Shown: in pieces, positions 1 through 5,730 of the stretch
Numbering within the stretch: position 1 is the stretch's first letter
Layout: every line of letters begins with the position of its first letter
Source of the DNA: BOG-908 sp964244615
GTDB taxonomy: Bacteria; Pseudomonadota; Alphaproteobacteria; Acetobacterales; Acetobacteraceae
Reading direction: 5' to 3'
DNA length: 15,389 bases
Assembly: GCA_964244615.1 (NCBI GenBank)
Contig: CAXTJP010000064.1
Span: 1-15,389, forward strand
Notes under the pieces: model-generated
Told to the model about the DNA's origin: nothing
The model's input: only the letters and a program-made list of their open reading frames with translations
Database searches by the model: none
Made by a program: the position numbers and the translations under genes

Positions 1-51
1 CAAATGCCGTAGCTCACTAATATTTTGTGCGGATCACTCCATGGGGGCTAG

Positions 52-237
52 TCACTGCACCACAGCCCCGCCAAGCCATAGCGATGCCCCGTCGCGGTCC
101 GCATCCCCGTAGGCTCCCCGTAAGTCCCGCTGCCAGGGTTCGGTTCGCTCAATGAACACCTCCCAGCCATCCGCCACGCCAAGCGACCAAACGCCATTGC
201 CGTTATCAAGGGTGACGCCGAACATTTTGATTTTCAC
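52..237 (-). CDS. Small hypothetical protein of the prophage-like element (61 aa)
   Basis: I do not recognise this protein. It starts at GTG 237, preceded by GGGAGCGATAAAA, so a GGAG ribosome-binding site sits at good distance; an internal ATG at 225 has no such site. The sequence is acidic and rich in Trp and Gly, with no obvious signal peptide or membrane segment, and looks like a small soluble folded protein. It lies on the same strand as the virion protein gene at 571-1332 and about 330 nt downstream of it, which suggests the same late phage transcription unit. No function can be assigned. The ribosome-binding site and protein-like composition support a real gene, but its short length keeps confidence moderate. 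Confidence 0.45.
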   Translation of the reverse strand: MKIKMFGVTLDNGNGVWSLGVADGWEVFIERTEPWQRDLRGAYGDADRDGASLWLGGAVVQ

Positions 238-570
238 TTTTATCGCTCCCGGTGCGGGTCGCGCACCTAAGCTGAGTTACACGCTGTTACGTCGCCTCGC
301 ACAAGTCGTAACTCTCCTGAGTTGATCTATAACGTTCCCGCTACCGGGACCGTTGCACGACATTCGCCAGCGCACAGAGTCTCTTGCGCCACGTTTTTCT
401 CACGAAACATTATTTTACCTTTGCATTGCGGAGGCCTCTGCTTCACCTGCAACCTTCAAGGCTGCCTGTGCCGGGGCGACTAGGGCAGCGTAAGGGTCGC
501 CGCGATGTCCCGAGACTGCGCGACGGGGGTATAAGCTGGCGGTGCCGTGGGTGTTCCTATCCGAAGGTGC
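238..570. other. Gap downstream of the virion protein gene
   Basis: No full-length gene is seen in these 333 nt. They hold the in-frame continuation of the virion protein frame beyond its TAG stop (51 codons to a TAA at 415-417), the tiny ORF at 327-410, and a 5-bp inverted repeat (TCCCG, loop CTAC, CGGGA at 336-349). The repeat has no T-tract on either side and is not called a terminator. Confidence 0.5.
327..410 (-). CDS. Possible tiny ORF (27 aa) with Shine-Dalgarno
   Basis: A 27-codon frame starts at ATG 410, preceded by AAAGGTAAAATA, a reasonable Shine-Dalgarno at about 7 nt spacing, and ends in TAG at 327-329. The peptide begins MFREKNVAQE and carries two cysteines (LCAGEC). It lies in the otherwise gene-free stretch between the virion protein gene and the 61-aa gene. 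It is too short to judge by composition. The ribosome-binding site is the only positive evidence and chance is a real alternative. Confidence 0.25.
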   Translation of the reverse strand: MFREKNVAQETLCAGECRATVPVAGTL

Positions 571-1332
571 CTACGGGGAGCTTTGCCGCGCCGCTTGCGA
601 GGTCACCCACGGTCCGAAGACGGTTCCTAGGAGGCTGGGCGTCGCGACGGTGGGGGCGTCTTCGCCCTTGACGACGGGGGCGAGAGGGGCCGGGGTGGTG
701 ACGGGCGTGGACGGCGAGTAGGTGTGGATGTTGCCGCCAAGGGCCGAGAGCTGCGTGTCGCCCTGTGCCTTGACGGCCTCCAAGTCAACGCGGGCCTGCT
801 GGCTTTGTGCGCTGCGGTTCATTTCCAACACGGTGATCGCGTCGCCGCCCTGCTTCTGGACGGACTGGAGGATGGCGTTGATCGAGTTGCCCGTGACACC
901 CTGCGCGTCGGCTTGCGCCTGGGCGGTGGCCGTGCCGAGGTTCGTCTTCTGCTGCACGTCGCTTTCCTGAAGGGATGTCGCGATGCCCTCTTGGACGCTC
1001 TTCAGCATCTCCTGCGCTACGCCTGCGTTCTCGTTCTGAAGGTCGGCCGAGGCCGCGTTCTGGATATAGCCCTCTTGGCGGTTGAACTCGGTCGCCTGGT
1101 AATTGAGCGTCCGCGTCGCGAAGTCCAAGTCGGTCTTCCAGCTATCCTGCTCCGCAGACTGGAGCTGGTGCTGGTAGTTGACCTTGATGTCGTAAACGTC
1201 GTTGCTGTAGTCGTCCTGCGCCTTGGCGTTTGCGTTGGCGGTGTCGGCAGATTTCTTCGAGCCGATGCCTGCGGCGATGGTTCCGCCGACTGAGGCCGCT
1301 ACGCCTACGGCCGCGATTGCTAGAGGGGGCAC
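571..1332 (-). CDS. T7 gp14-like internal virion (core) protein
   Basis: Likely a component of the internal core of a podovirus virion, ejected into the cell to help form the DNA-entry channel (known for T7 gp14). The 253-aa protein has a hydrophobic Ala/Gly N-terminus (about residues 3-24), as in gp14. Then comes a long Gln/Ala-rich, coiled-coil-like region (about 35-200) containing NYQHQ, EFNRQEG and, in particular, GVTGNSINAILQSVQKQGGD. This last run resembles the conserved 'GVSGNSVDALLR..ER' stretch that I recall from gp14-family proteins. The Pro-rich tail ends at TAG 571-573. The start GTG 1332 overlaps the upstream TAG by one base (TAGTG), and AAGGGTGG lies 7 nt before it, indicating translational coupling. 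T7 gp14 is about 196 aa, so this one is longer. The family call is by motif memory, not by search. Expected neighbours gp15 and gp16 are not present downstream. Confidence 0.7.
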   Translation of the reverse strand: MPPLAIAAVGVAASVGGTIAAGIGSKKSADTANANAKAQDDYSNDVYDIKVNYQHQLQSAEQDSWKTDLDFATRTLNYQATEFNRQEGYIQNAASADLQNENAGVAQEMLKSVQEGIATSLQESDVQQKTNLGTATAQAQADAQGVTGNSINAILQSVQKQGGDAITVLEMNRSAQSQQARVDLEAVKAQGDTQLSALGGNIHTYSPSTPVTTPAPLAPVVKGEDAPTVATPSLLGTVFGPWVTSQAARQSSP

Positions 1333-1811
1333 TATGCGGCCACCCTTCTAGCCGCCGCTTCCCAGGGCACCTTGGCGCTGACGATCAGATTATCCCGCCG
1401 CAGGTTGAGCCGGTCCCCGTCCGCATACTCGATGCACGCGGCGCCGCCGGATGTTCCTAGAACGAGCCGTGCGACCATCGCCAGGTTCCCGCCTGGTCCC
1501 GGCCAGTCAACCCGGGCATAGTCCAGACCCTTTCCGTTGCTGTTCAAGAAGATGAACGGCGAGTGGCCCTTGGCTAGATAGGCGTGCCAGTCCTCCGCCA
1601 GCATCTTTACCGGCCGCCCCGGCCTACTTGTGGGGACCACGGCGATAGCGGCGCCGTCTGTGTCGAGTTTGAAGGTTGGCTCCCTGCCCCTTCGCAGGCG
1701 CGTGCCCTTGACCTTGCGCGGTTGCCCTTCGATGCCCCGGGTAATGCCGTGCGGAGGACAAGCAGATGCGTTCCCCGTGTTTGGGGCGGTGGTGGTGGTG
1801 GCGGTGCTCAT
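1332..1811 (-). CDS. Degenerate HNH-like protein of the prophage element
   Basis: The 159-aa protein has a low-complexity Thr-rich N-terminus (STATTTTAPN), a basic stretch (about 31-45), then a domain whose end resembles the core of phage HNH homing-type endonucleases. IEYADGDRLNLRRDNLIV at 127-144 aligns with the usual VDHxNGDxLDNRxxNLR. The position of the catalytic first His is Tyr129, so nuclease activity is doubtful; a DNA-binding or structural role is possible (inference). The start ATG 1811 has AAGGA 8-9 nt upstream. Its TAG overlaps the GTG of the virion protein gene by one base, so the two are probably translated together. The HNH relationship is weak and rests on this one motif. Confidence 0.5.
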   Translation of the reverse strand: MSTATTTTAPNTGNASACPPHGITRGIEGQPRKVKGTRLRRGREPTFKLDTDGAAIAVVPTSRPGRPVKMLAEDWHAYLAKGHSPFIFLNSNGKGLDYARVDWPGPGGNLAMVARLVLGTSGGAACIEYADGDRLNLRRDNLIVSAKVPWEAAARRVAA

Positions 1812-1825
1812 GGTGGTGGTTCCTT
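1787..1825. repeat. TGG/ACC trinucleotide-rich tract over the start of the HNH-like gene
   Basis: Runs of GGT/TGG (plus strand) cover the first codons of the HNH-like gene and continue past its ATG toward the ribosome-binding site; on the coding strand this reads ACC repeats. It encodes the Thr-rich N-terminus. Such tracts can slip during replication, which would change the reading frame or the spacing to the Shine-Dalgarno. Confidence 0.5.
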
Positions 1826-2077
1826 GGTGCCGCGCGTGGCGGACTAGGCGTGAGTGATCGCCCGCCCTGGGGTGCTCCCGGCGGGTGCGTAGAGTGGTCG
1901 GGTGGCGAGGCTCCGAGCGAATGTGCGGAAGAGCGAAAAATCGGAAAACCCGTGTTCTGGGCTCTCGCTTTCCGCTCCACCGTCGCTAGAGGTGTCCTAT
2001 TGGGACAGGATCGGCATTCTTCCTGATAGGACCGTGAGGTTTACCAAACTGGAACCCTAAAGGTGCCCCTTAGAATG
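1812..2077. other. Intergenic region between ParB-like and HNH-like genes
   Basis: No convincing gene is seen. The stretch holds the distal TGTCC/GGACA site (1993-2033) and, near 1816-1824, the ribosome-binding region of the HNH-like gene. A promoter for the HNH-like/virion protein pair is likely to lie here, but I could not pick out -35 and -10 elements. Confidence 0.4.
1993..2033. promoter_or_regulatory. Distal TGTCC/GGACA inverted-repeat site related to the res-like array
   Basis: The site begins TGTCCTAT (1993) and ends ATAGGACC (2033) and contains an internal CCTATTGGGACAGG (1996-2009). That internal element differs at one base from CCTATTCGGACAGG (5269-5282) of the array in front of the recombinase. 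It lies between the ParB-like gene and the HNH-like gene. It could be a second recombinase site or an operator for the same DNA-binding protein. Spacing is less regular than in the main array. Confidence 0.4.
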
Positions 2078-2884
2078 TCAGAATTGGGGGGCCTCCCATG
2101 GCCCCTGCCTCCGGAGGTGCGTCAAGGCGGCTTCCACGGCGGCGACCAGCCCGCCCCGGAGTGCCGGATCGCTGACGCTTCGGGCATTCGCGACGACTTG
2201 GGCAAGGGCATCCCGTGCGCGGCGCTCCGCGTGTGCTTCTGGGCTGATGTGACGTGCTTCGCCCGGTGCACGCGCCCCTTCGTGCCCCATCGCCCGCGCA
2301 ATCGCGGGGAAGTCCCGTTGCATCCATCGGTGGATCGTGCTGCGCCTTGCAGTCGCTCCGAAGTCCATCACGATGTCCGCATAGCTCTTGAAGCGGGGCC
2401 GGTGGTGCACCCCTTCCGGGATTGCAACGATATGCTGGCGTGCCCTGACGAAGGCCTTGAAGGCTGTTCGCATCTCCTGCTTGGTGAGTGGAAGGCCGTG
2501 CCGCATGTTCGCCCTAGCCGCCATCCAAAGTGCGGCGCCCTCAGACACGCCCTCGACGACAATCGCCTCAATCTCCCGCAAGCCGTTTCGCTCATTAGCC
2601 GCGACCCTGTGCCACCCATCGACGAGAACGGGCGCCCCGTCCACCACGGCCACGGTGATCGGTGGGAATGGTGGCGGCGCTTTTCGGTGCCCCTTAGGGT
2701 CCGCTCGAAGGGCCTCCGCGTGGTTCGCTAGGACGGTCGCGTATCGGGCTACTATCCCGTCATCCACGCCCTGCCGCGCCTGAAACTCCGGGCTCCGCAC
2801 CAAATCGGCAATGCGGATCGTGCGCACCACCTCCGTTTGTGAAGCTGACTGCACGTTGTCGCTCGCGGGCACCCTACGGGGCAC
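2078..2884 (-). CDS. ParB-like N-terminal nuclease-fold protein
   Basis: The 268-aa protein has the ParB/sulfiredoxin-like fold in its first half. IRIADLVRSPEFQAR (23-37) is the first strand region, PFPPITVAVVDGAPVLVDGWHRVAANERNG (72-101) carries the ParB box-II-like DGWHR motif (89-93), and REIEAIVVEG closes the domain. ANMRHGLPLTKQEM (125-138) is the typical linker that follows. A helix-turn-helix follows at about 167-190 (SYADIVMDFGATARRSTIHRWM). Known relatives bind DNA and some use the domain for CTP binding or nuclease activity. Here a partition or transcription-regulatory role in the phage is possible (inference). There is no ParA in the window, so it is not a complete partition system. 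The GTG start at 2884 lies inside the upstream gene's end (11-nt overlap), with GGGGTGG 7 nt before it. Confidence 0.75.
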   Translation of the reverse strand: MPRRVPASDNVQSASQTEVVRTIRIADLVRSPEFQARQGVDDGIVARYATVLANHAEALRADPKGHRKAPPPFPPITVAVVDGAPVLVDGWHRVAANERNGLREIEAIVVEGVSEGAALWMAARANMRHGLPLTKQEMRTAFKAFVRARQHIVAIPEGVHHRPRFKSYADIVMDFGATARRSTIHRWMQRDFPAIARAMGHEGARAPGEARHISPEAHAERRARDALAQVVANARSVSDPALRGGLVAAVEAALTHLRRQGPWEAPQF

Positions 2885-3560
2885 CTAATGCCACCCCGTC
2901 AAGGGCCGCGTGGAACGCCATACGCTCCGCCGCCTTGTCCGCCCTCTCCGCCTCGTCCATCGCCGCGAAGCGCAACCCGGCAGCCCCGAACGCCTCCCCG
3001 ATTTGCAACCCGATCAGTTCTGCAACGCGCTGGTTAGGGTCCCGATAGGCAACCTTCACGCGCCCCGTAGTGTGATCATAGTAGCTGCCCCGATTGGCGT
3101 CGGCCAAGTGGCGCACGCATCGCCCTAGCTGGAACCGGAACGCCCTGTCAGAGGCAAACCGGCGGGGGTCAAACTCCCGGAGCATGAACACGGCGCAGGC
3201 TGTCAGCCACGCATCCTGCGCTGTCGCCTGGCCAGCCACCCGCATTAACTCCACCGCAGCCCCATGTGGCCACCGGGCCATAGGCTGTCCGCCGTCATAG
3301 TCCGCCGCGATGCCCTTAGCGTGCCCGATCAGGGCCTCCCAACGGGCCTCCAGAAGCCCCCATATCGGTTCCGTGGCGGTGGCCTTCTGCCGTCTCGCCA
3401 AGCTGCGGACGTAGGGTGTGAGGTCTTGCTTGCGGATGGGCCGTTGCATTGGATCGCCATGCCGCCGATCGGTGCGGCGATGGGTGGTGCATAGGTGGCC
3501 CCAGGAGTTCCCGCTACGAGTGCGGGACGGGGCACGGCCGCAGCTTGGCACGCTGCACAT
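2874..3560 (-). CDS. Hypothetical phage-type protein with N-terminal zinc-finger-like motif
   Basis: I cannot name this 228-aa family. The N-terminus has Cys2, Cys7, Cys24 and His27 followed by RRHGDP. This C-x4-C...C-x2-H pattern, followed by a basic 'RRHG' segment, resembles small zinc fingers that often precede phage HNH-type or DNA-binding proteins. The rest (about 45-228) is mixed helical, with a well-formed segment FMLREFDPRRFASDRAFRFQL (about 127-147), then RGSYYDHTTGRVKVAYRD, and an Ala-rich C-terminal helix. No HNH catalytic motif was found. The ATG at 3560 has GAAAGG 8-9 nt upstream. The stop TAG (2874-2876) lies inside the ParB-like gene start, indicating co-translation of the two. 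A DNA-binding role is inferred only from the finger and the neighbour. Confidence 0.6.
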   Translation of the reverse strand: MCSVPSCGRAPSRTRSGNSWGHLCTTHRRTDRRHGDPMQRPIRKQDLTPYVRSLARRQKATATEPIWGLLEARWEALIGHAKGIAADYDGGQPMARWPHGAAVELMRVAGQATAQDAWLTACAVFMLREFDPRRFASDRAFRFQLGRCVRHLADANRGSYYDHTTGRVKVAYRDPNQRVAELIGLQIGEAFGAAGLRFAAMDEAERADKAAERMAFHAALDGVALGAP

Positions 3561-3668
3561 GAGGGTGGCCTTTCAGCGCCATAACGGGCGCGATGTGGGG
3601 GGATTGGAGGTCAGCGATGGGGGCACCTGGGGTGCGCTACGGGCCAGCGGGCTATCCCTACTGAACGA

Positions 3669-3773
3669 CTAGGAATAACGGCGCCCGGCCCCAGACACAC
3701 AGGCGAGGCAAATATCCGCACGTCCAAGGGTGTCGGGGTCCGAACGCGGCTCGTTAGGCGGGCTGCTCCGCAT
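3669..3773 (-). CDS. Possible small protein (34 aa)
   Basis: A 34-codon frame runs from ATG 3773 to TAG 3669-3671. The peptide is Pro/Ser/Arg-rich at the start and contains DICLACVSG with a CxxC pair. There is no clear Shine-Dalgarno. It lies upstream of, and on the same strand as, the zinc-finger-like gene. It is unrecognised and may be a chance frame. Confidence 0.2.
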   Translation of the reverse strand: MRSSPPNEPRSDPDTLGRADICLACVSGAGRRYS

Positions 3774-4014
3774 AGGTGCGGGCCAGTGCGGATGCTGCGC
3801 CCGGCTATGCGTGCCCCATCTTCAGACGCCATTTAAACTACACGCCGAGGCCGCCTCCCCCGGCAGCTCCCGCCGGTTCCCAATGCCCGTAGATCGCTCT
3901 TGTTCCCGTCCCGTTCTCCATGCCCCCAGGGGCCGCAGTGCCGAATGGGCGCCCGATAGCCGCCACCAAAAAGCTCGCCTGAGGCTGCCTCCCGGGGACC
4001 TGATCAAGCGGCGC

Positions 4015-4260
4015 CTAGTCTGCACCTGCTCCGGCAGCGCAAAGGGCAGTAGGGTGCCCTTGGCGGGCTTCGTGGCCCGGTTCGGGTCCAGCACGTCCCT
4101 GGTGTTCCTGCTCCGCCGCCTTCAATGCCGCGAACCGGGATGGCGCCGGGGCCTTGGCGTAATCCGACTGCGGAACCGGAGCCCGGGGGACAGAAAAGGG
4201 CAGGCCCCGGCGGACGTGCGGGTATGGCCTTAGCCGACCGGCCCACCGTCGCATTATCAC
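4015..4260 (-). pseudogene. Putative frameshifted phage gene fragment
   Basis: The frame from GTG 4260/ATG 4254 reads plausible protein (QSDYAKAPAPSRFAALKAAE) up to about 4100, then becomes low quality. The frame reached by dropping one base of the three-base G run (plus-strand CCC 4097-4099) continues sensibly as DVLDPNRATKPAKGTLLPFA. This is what a one-base insertion in a real gene would look like. The start lies next to the stop of the preceding small frame (GTGATAATG). No family is recognised. It is either a decayed gene, a base-calling error in the G run, or two overlapping chance frames. Confidence 0.3.
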
Positions 4261-4339
4261 TCGTAAGTCAACCTGACTTCACCTTGCAGCCCGGCCCACT
4301 TCACGGCCTCGCCCGCCCTGCGCTGACCCTCCATCCAGG

Positions 4340-4538
4340 CTAGTGGAAGAATGCCCAGACCAGCCACCCGAACGCGCATATGAAGGGCAGCCCGAAGGCT
4401 AGGTTTTGCACCTCAGTAGGCAGGGCTCGGTCAAGGCCCCGTTGCTGCTCGTGCGGTGCGCCCGATCAAGCCACCTCCGCCCTTCGTGCCCCCGGCCTTC
4501 GTCGGCCCCGGCTTCACGGCTGCCGCTGCCCGCCTCAC
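4340..4538 (-). pseudogene. Putative small membrane protein, coupled to the recombinase, apparent frameshift
   Basis: A frame starts at GTG 4538, overlapping the recombinase TGA as GTGA (or at an internal GTG 4517, giving a start VKPGPTKAGGTKGGGGLIG). As written it ends at TGA 4431. If one G of the GGG run on the minus strand (plus CCC 4461-4463) is skipped, the frame continues as APHEQQRGLDRALPTEVQNL, then a hydrophobic segment AFGLPFICAFGWLVWAFF, and ends at TAG 4340. The joined product, about 58 aa from GTG 4517 or 65 aa from GTG 4538, would have one C-terminal membrane segment. Holin-like or membrane-anchor roles are conceivable but unsupported. Evidence is the frame continuity and hydrophobic segment only. 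Confidence 0.35.
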
Positions 4539-5140
4539 GTCACGGCTCCCGCATCGGCCTGCGCCTGTCCGCGCTCCCCACCATCGCGGAGCCCCAGGAA
4601 CCGATAGACGCTGCTACGTGCCACCCCAAGCTCCCTTGCGATGTGCGCCGGCTTCGTGCCCGCCGCCGCCATAACCCGTATGGTCTCCGCCTGCACGGCC
4701 ACGGTAGGCTTGCGGCCCTTGTAGCGGTTCTCTGCCTTGGCCTTGGCGATGCCCTCCCGCTGGCGCTCCAGCATGATTTCCCGTTTCCAGGTCGCCACGC
4801 CGCCTAGGATCGTCAACATGAGCTTGCTAGTCGGGTTCCGAGTGTCCAACCGCTCCCCGCCCATGGACAGGACAAGCAGGCCGATGCCCCGCCGGGTGAG
4901 GTCCGCCTCAATGGTCAGAAGCTCCGCCGTGGAACGCGCCAGCCTGTCAGGCTTCGTCACGGCTAGCACGTCGCCGCCTCGCATGAACCCTAGGCACGCC
5001 TTAAGCTCCGCCCGATCGGCCACGGAAGATACTTGCTCCGTGAACAGCCGCTCCGCCCCCGCCGCCGTCAACTCCCGCACCTGGCCATCCAAGCCGGCCC
5101 TCTGCTCCACCGTGCTAGTCCGCCCGTAGCCTACGATCAT
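4535..5140 (-). CDS. Serine recombinase (resolvase/invertase family)
   Basis: Small serine recombinase, 201 aa, the usual length for Tn3-type resolvases and DNA invertases. The N-terminal catalytic domain has GYGRTST with nucleophile Ser9 and Arg7, and the conserved TKPDRLARS (62-70) with Arg66 and Arg69. It also has the LMLTILGGVATWKREIMLERQ segment (107-127) leading into the long dimer helix, and KGRKPT (141-146) before a C-terminal helix-turn-helix (about 152-182, ending RSSVYRFL). It would cut and rejoin DNA at paired sites by a Ser-DNA intermediate. ATG 5140 has AGGAGG 5 nt upstream. That ribosome-binding site directly abuts the first of three inverted-repeat sites in front of the gene, so self-repression is likely (inference). 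The protein lacks the large C-terminal region of phage serine integrases, so resolution or inversion is more likely than integration. Confidence 0.92.
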   Translation of the reverse strand: MIVGYGRTSTVEQRAGLDGQVRELTAAGAERLFTEQVSSVADRAELKACLGFMRGGDVLAVTKPDRLARSTAELLTIEADLTRRGIGLLVLSMGGERLDTRNPTSKLMLTILGGVATWKREIMLERQREGIAKAKAENRYKGRKPTVAVQAETIRVMAAAGTKPAHIARELGVARSSVYRFLGLRDGGERGQAQADAGAVT

Positions 5141-5150
5141 CGCCGCCTCC

Positions 5151-5279
5151 TGTCCGAATGAAGCCTACGGCGTCATAGGACAGTGTGTCCGATTGGTCAA
5201 CAGCCATTCTTGTCGGACAGAAACAAGCCTCCGCCGGCCGGGCTGCCACTGTCCCGCTAGACCCTGCCCTATTCGGACA
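5151..5279. promoter_or_regulatory. res-like array: three TGTCC/GGACA inverted-repeat sites
   Basis: Six half-sites starting TGTCC lie in 129 bp and pair as inverted repeats. Site nearest the gene is 5151-5182 (32 bp, TGTCCGAA.../...ATAGGACA). The middle one is 5186-5219 (34 bp, TGTCCGAT.../...GTCGGACA). The far one is 5250-5279 (30 bp, TGTCCCGC.../...TTCGGACA). Centre-to-centre spacing is about 36 and 62 bp. Known Tn3/gamma-delta res loci have three such sites next to tnpR, with half-sites beginning TGTC and the crossover site farthest from the gene. The shared half-site here is about TGTCCGAT. By analogy 5250-5279 would be the crossover site, but its centre is not a TA dinucleotide, which weakens that detail. 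Confidence 0.65.
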
Positions 5280-5348
5280 GGCGGCGGAGTGGCTTGCGCG
5301 GCTACTACGAATGCGGAACGATGGGGATGGGGCGTTTGTGAGGTGGGC

Positions 5349-5730
5349 ATGCGAATGCGGCATTGGGCTTTGCTGATGGCGCCTCTGGCGCTTCTCCCGA
5401 GCAGTGGGCGAGAGCGCCAACGAGATGCTGGGCGGGTGCCGAACCGTTATTATGGAAGGCCTCTCCGCCCCGGCCGTTGGCAACTCCGCCCTAGATGCCG
5501 GGATGTGCATGGGTGAAGTCAGCGCCGCACTTTCGATCGGGAGTGCGCTTAGGTTCCACTGTCGCCCAGCCGACGTGACTAACAAGCAAGCGCTACGGGT
5601 CATCATACTCTGGCTCGACGAACGCCCCGAGAGACAGCGTGAGCGGTTCGTTGATCTAGCCTTAGAGGCGCTAGGGACCACGTGGCCCTGTCCACCTCAG
5701 ATTGCCTCAGGGCAGACGCGCCGCCGCTGA
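5349..5730 (+). pseudogene. Rap1a/Tai-family (T6SS immunity-like) secreted protein, apparently frameshifted
   Basis: The frame at 5404-5730 encodes a Rap1a/Tai-like domain with four cysteines in the family's spacing: MLGGCRTVI, DAGMCMGEV, RFHCRPADVTNKQALRVI and a terminal TWPCPP. Known members are periplasmic proteins that neutralise type VI secretion amidase effectors. The mature-domain frame has no good start. Just upstream, in another frame, ATG 5349 (with GAGG before it) encodes a convincing signal peptide, MRMRHWALLMAPLALLPSSG. Removing one G from GGG 5406-5408 joins them as LLPSSGESANEML. So the gene is either inactivated by one base, or the run length is a sequence error. It is on the strand opposite to the phage genes, between recombinase and tRNA, as cargo genes often are. 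No effector gene or T6SS component is visible nearby. Confidence 0.6.

Larger units (their letters stand above)
3561..4534 (-). other. Fragmented stretch of small or broken frames downstream of the recombinase
   Basis: No intact gene longer than 100 codons is convincing here, but the minus strand keeps giving protein-like pieces in alternating frames. One is a coupled frame with a membrane segment (4538-4340). Another is a 25-codon frame MEGQRRAGEAV... (4334-4257). A third, SDYAKAPAPSRFAALKAAEQ, runs to about 4100 and seems to continue in another frame as DVLDPNRATKPAKGTLLPFA. A fourth piece, FLVAAIGRPFGTAAPGG, runs to a TAG at 3838-3840. Stops and starts of successive pieces nearly touch (TAG 4340 then ATG 4334; TGA 4257-4259 then ATG 4254), as in compact phage gene clusters. 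I read this as a series of small phage genes, some interrupted. Confidence 0.4.

Noticed and set aside
336..349. Inverted repeat TCCCG-CTAC-CGGGA as a terminator
   Set aside because: Only a 5-bp stem and no T-tract on either strand.
5250..5279. Assigning the exact crossover dinucleotide in the far res-like site
   Set aside because: The centre of this 30-bp site is CT, not the TA expected for gamma-delta-type site I, so the crossover position cannot be stated.
5115..5681. Minus-strand frame of 188 codons spanning the res-like array
   Set aside because: Ser/Arg/Pro-rich with no motif, overlaps the recombinase start in another frame and runs opposite the better-supported Rap1a-like gene.
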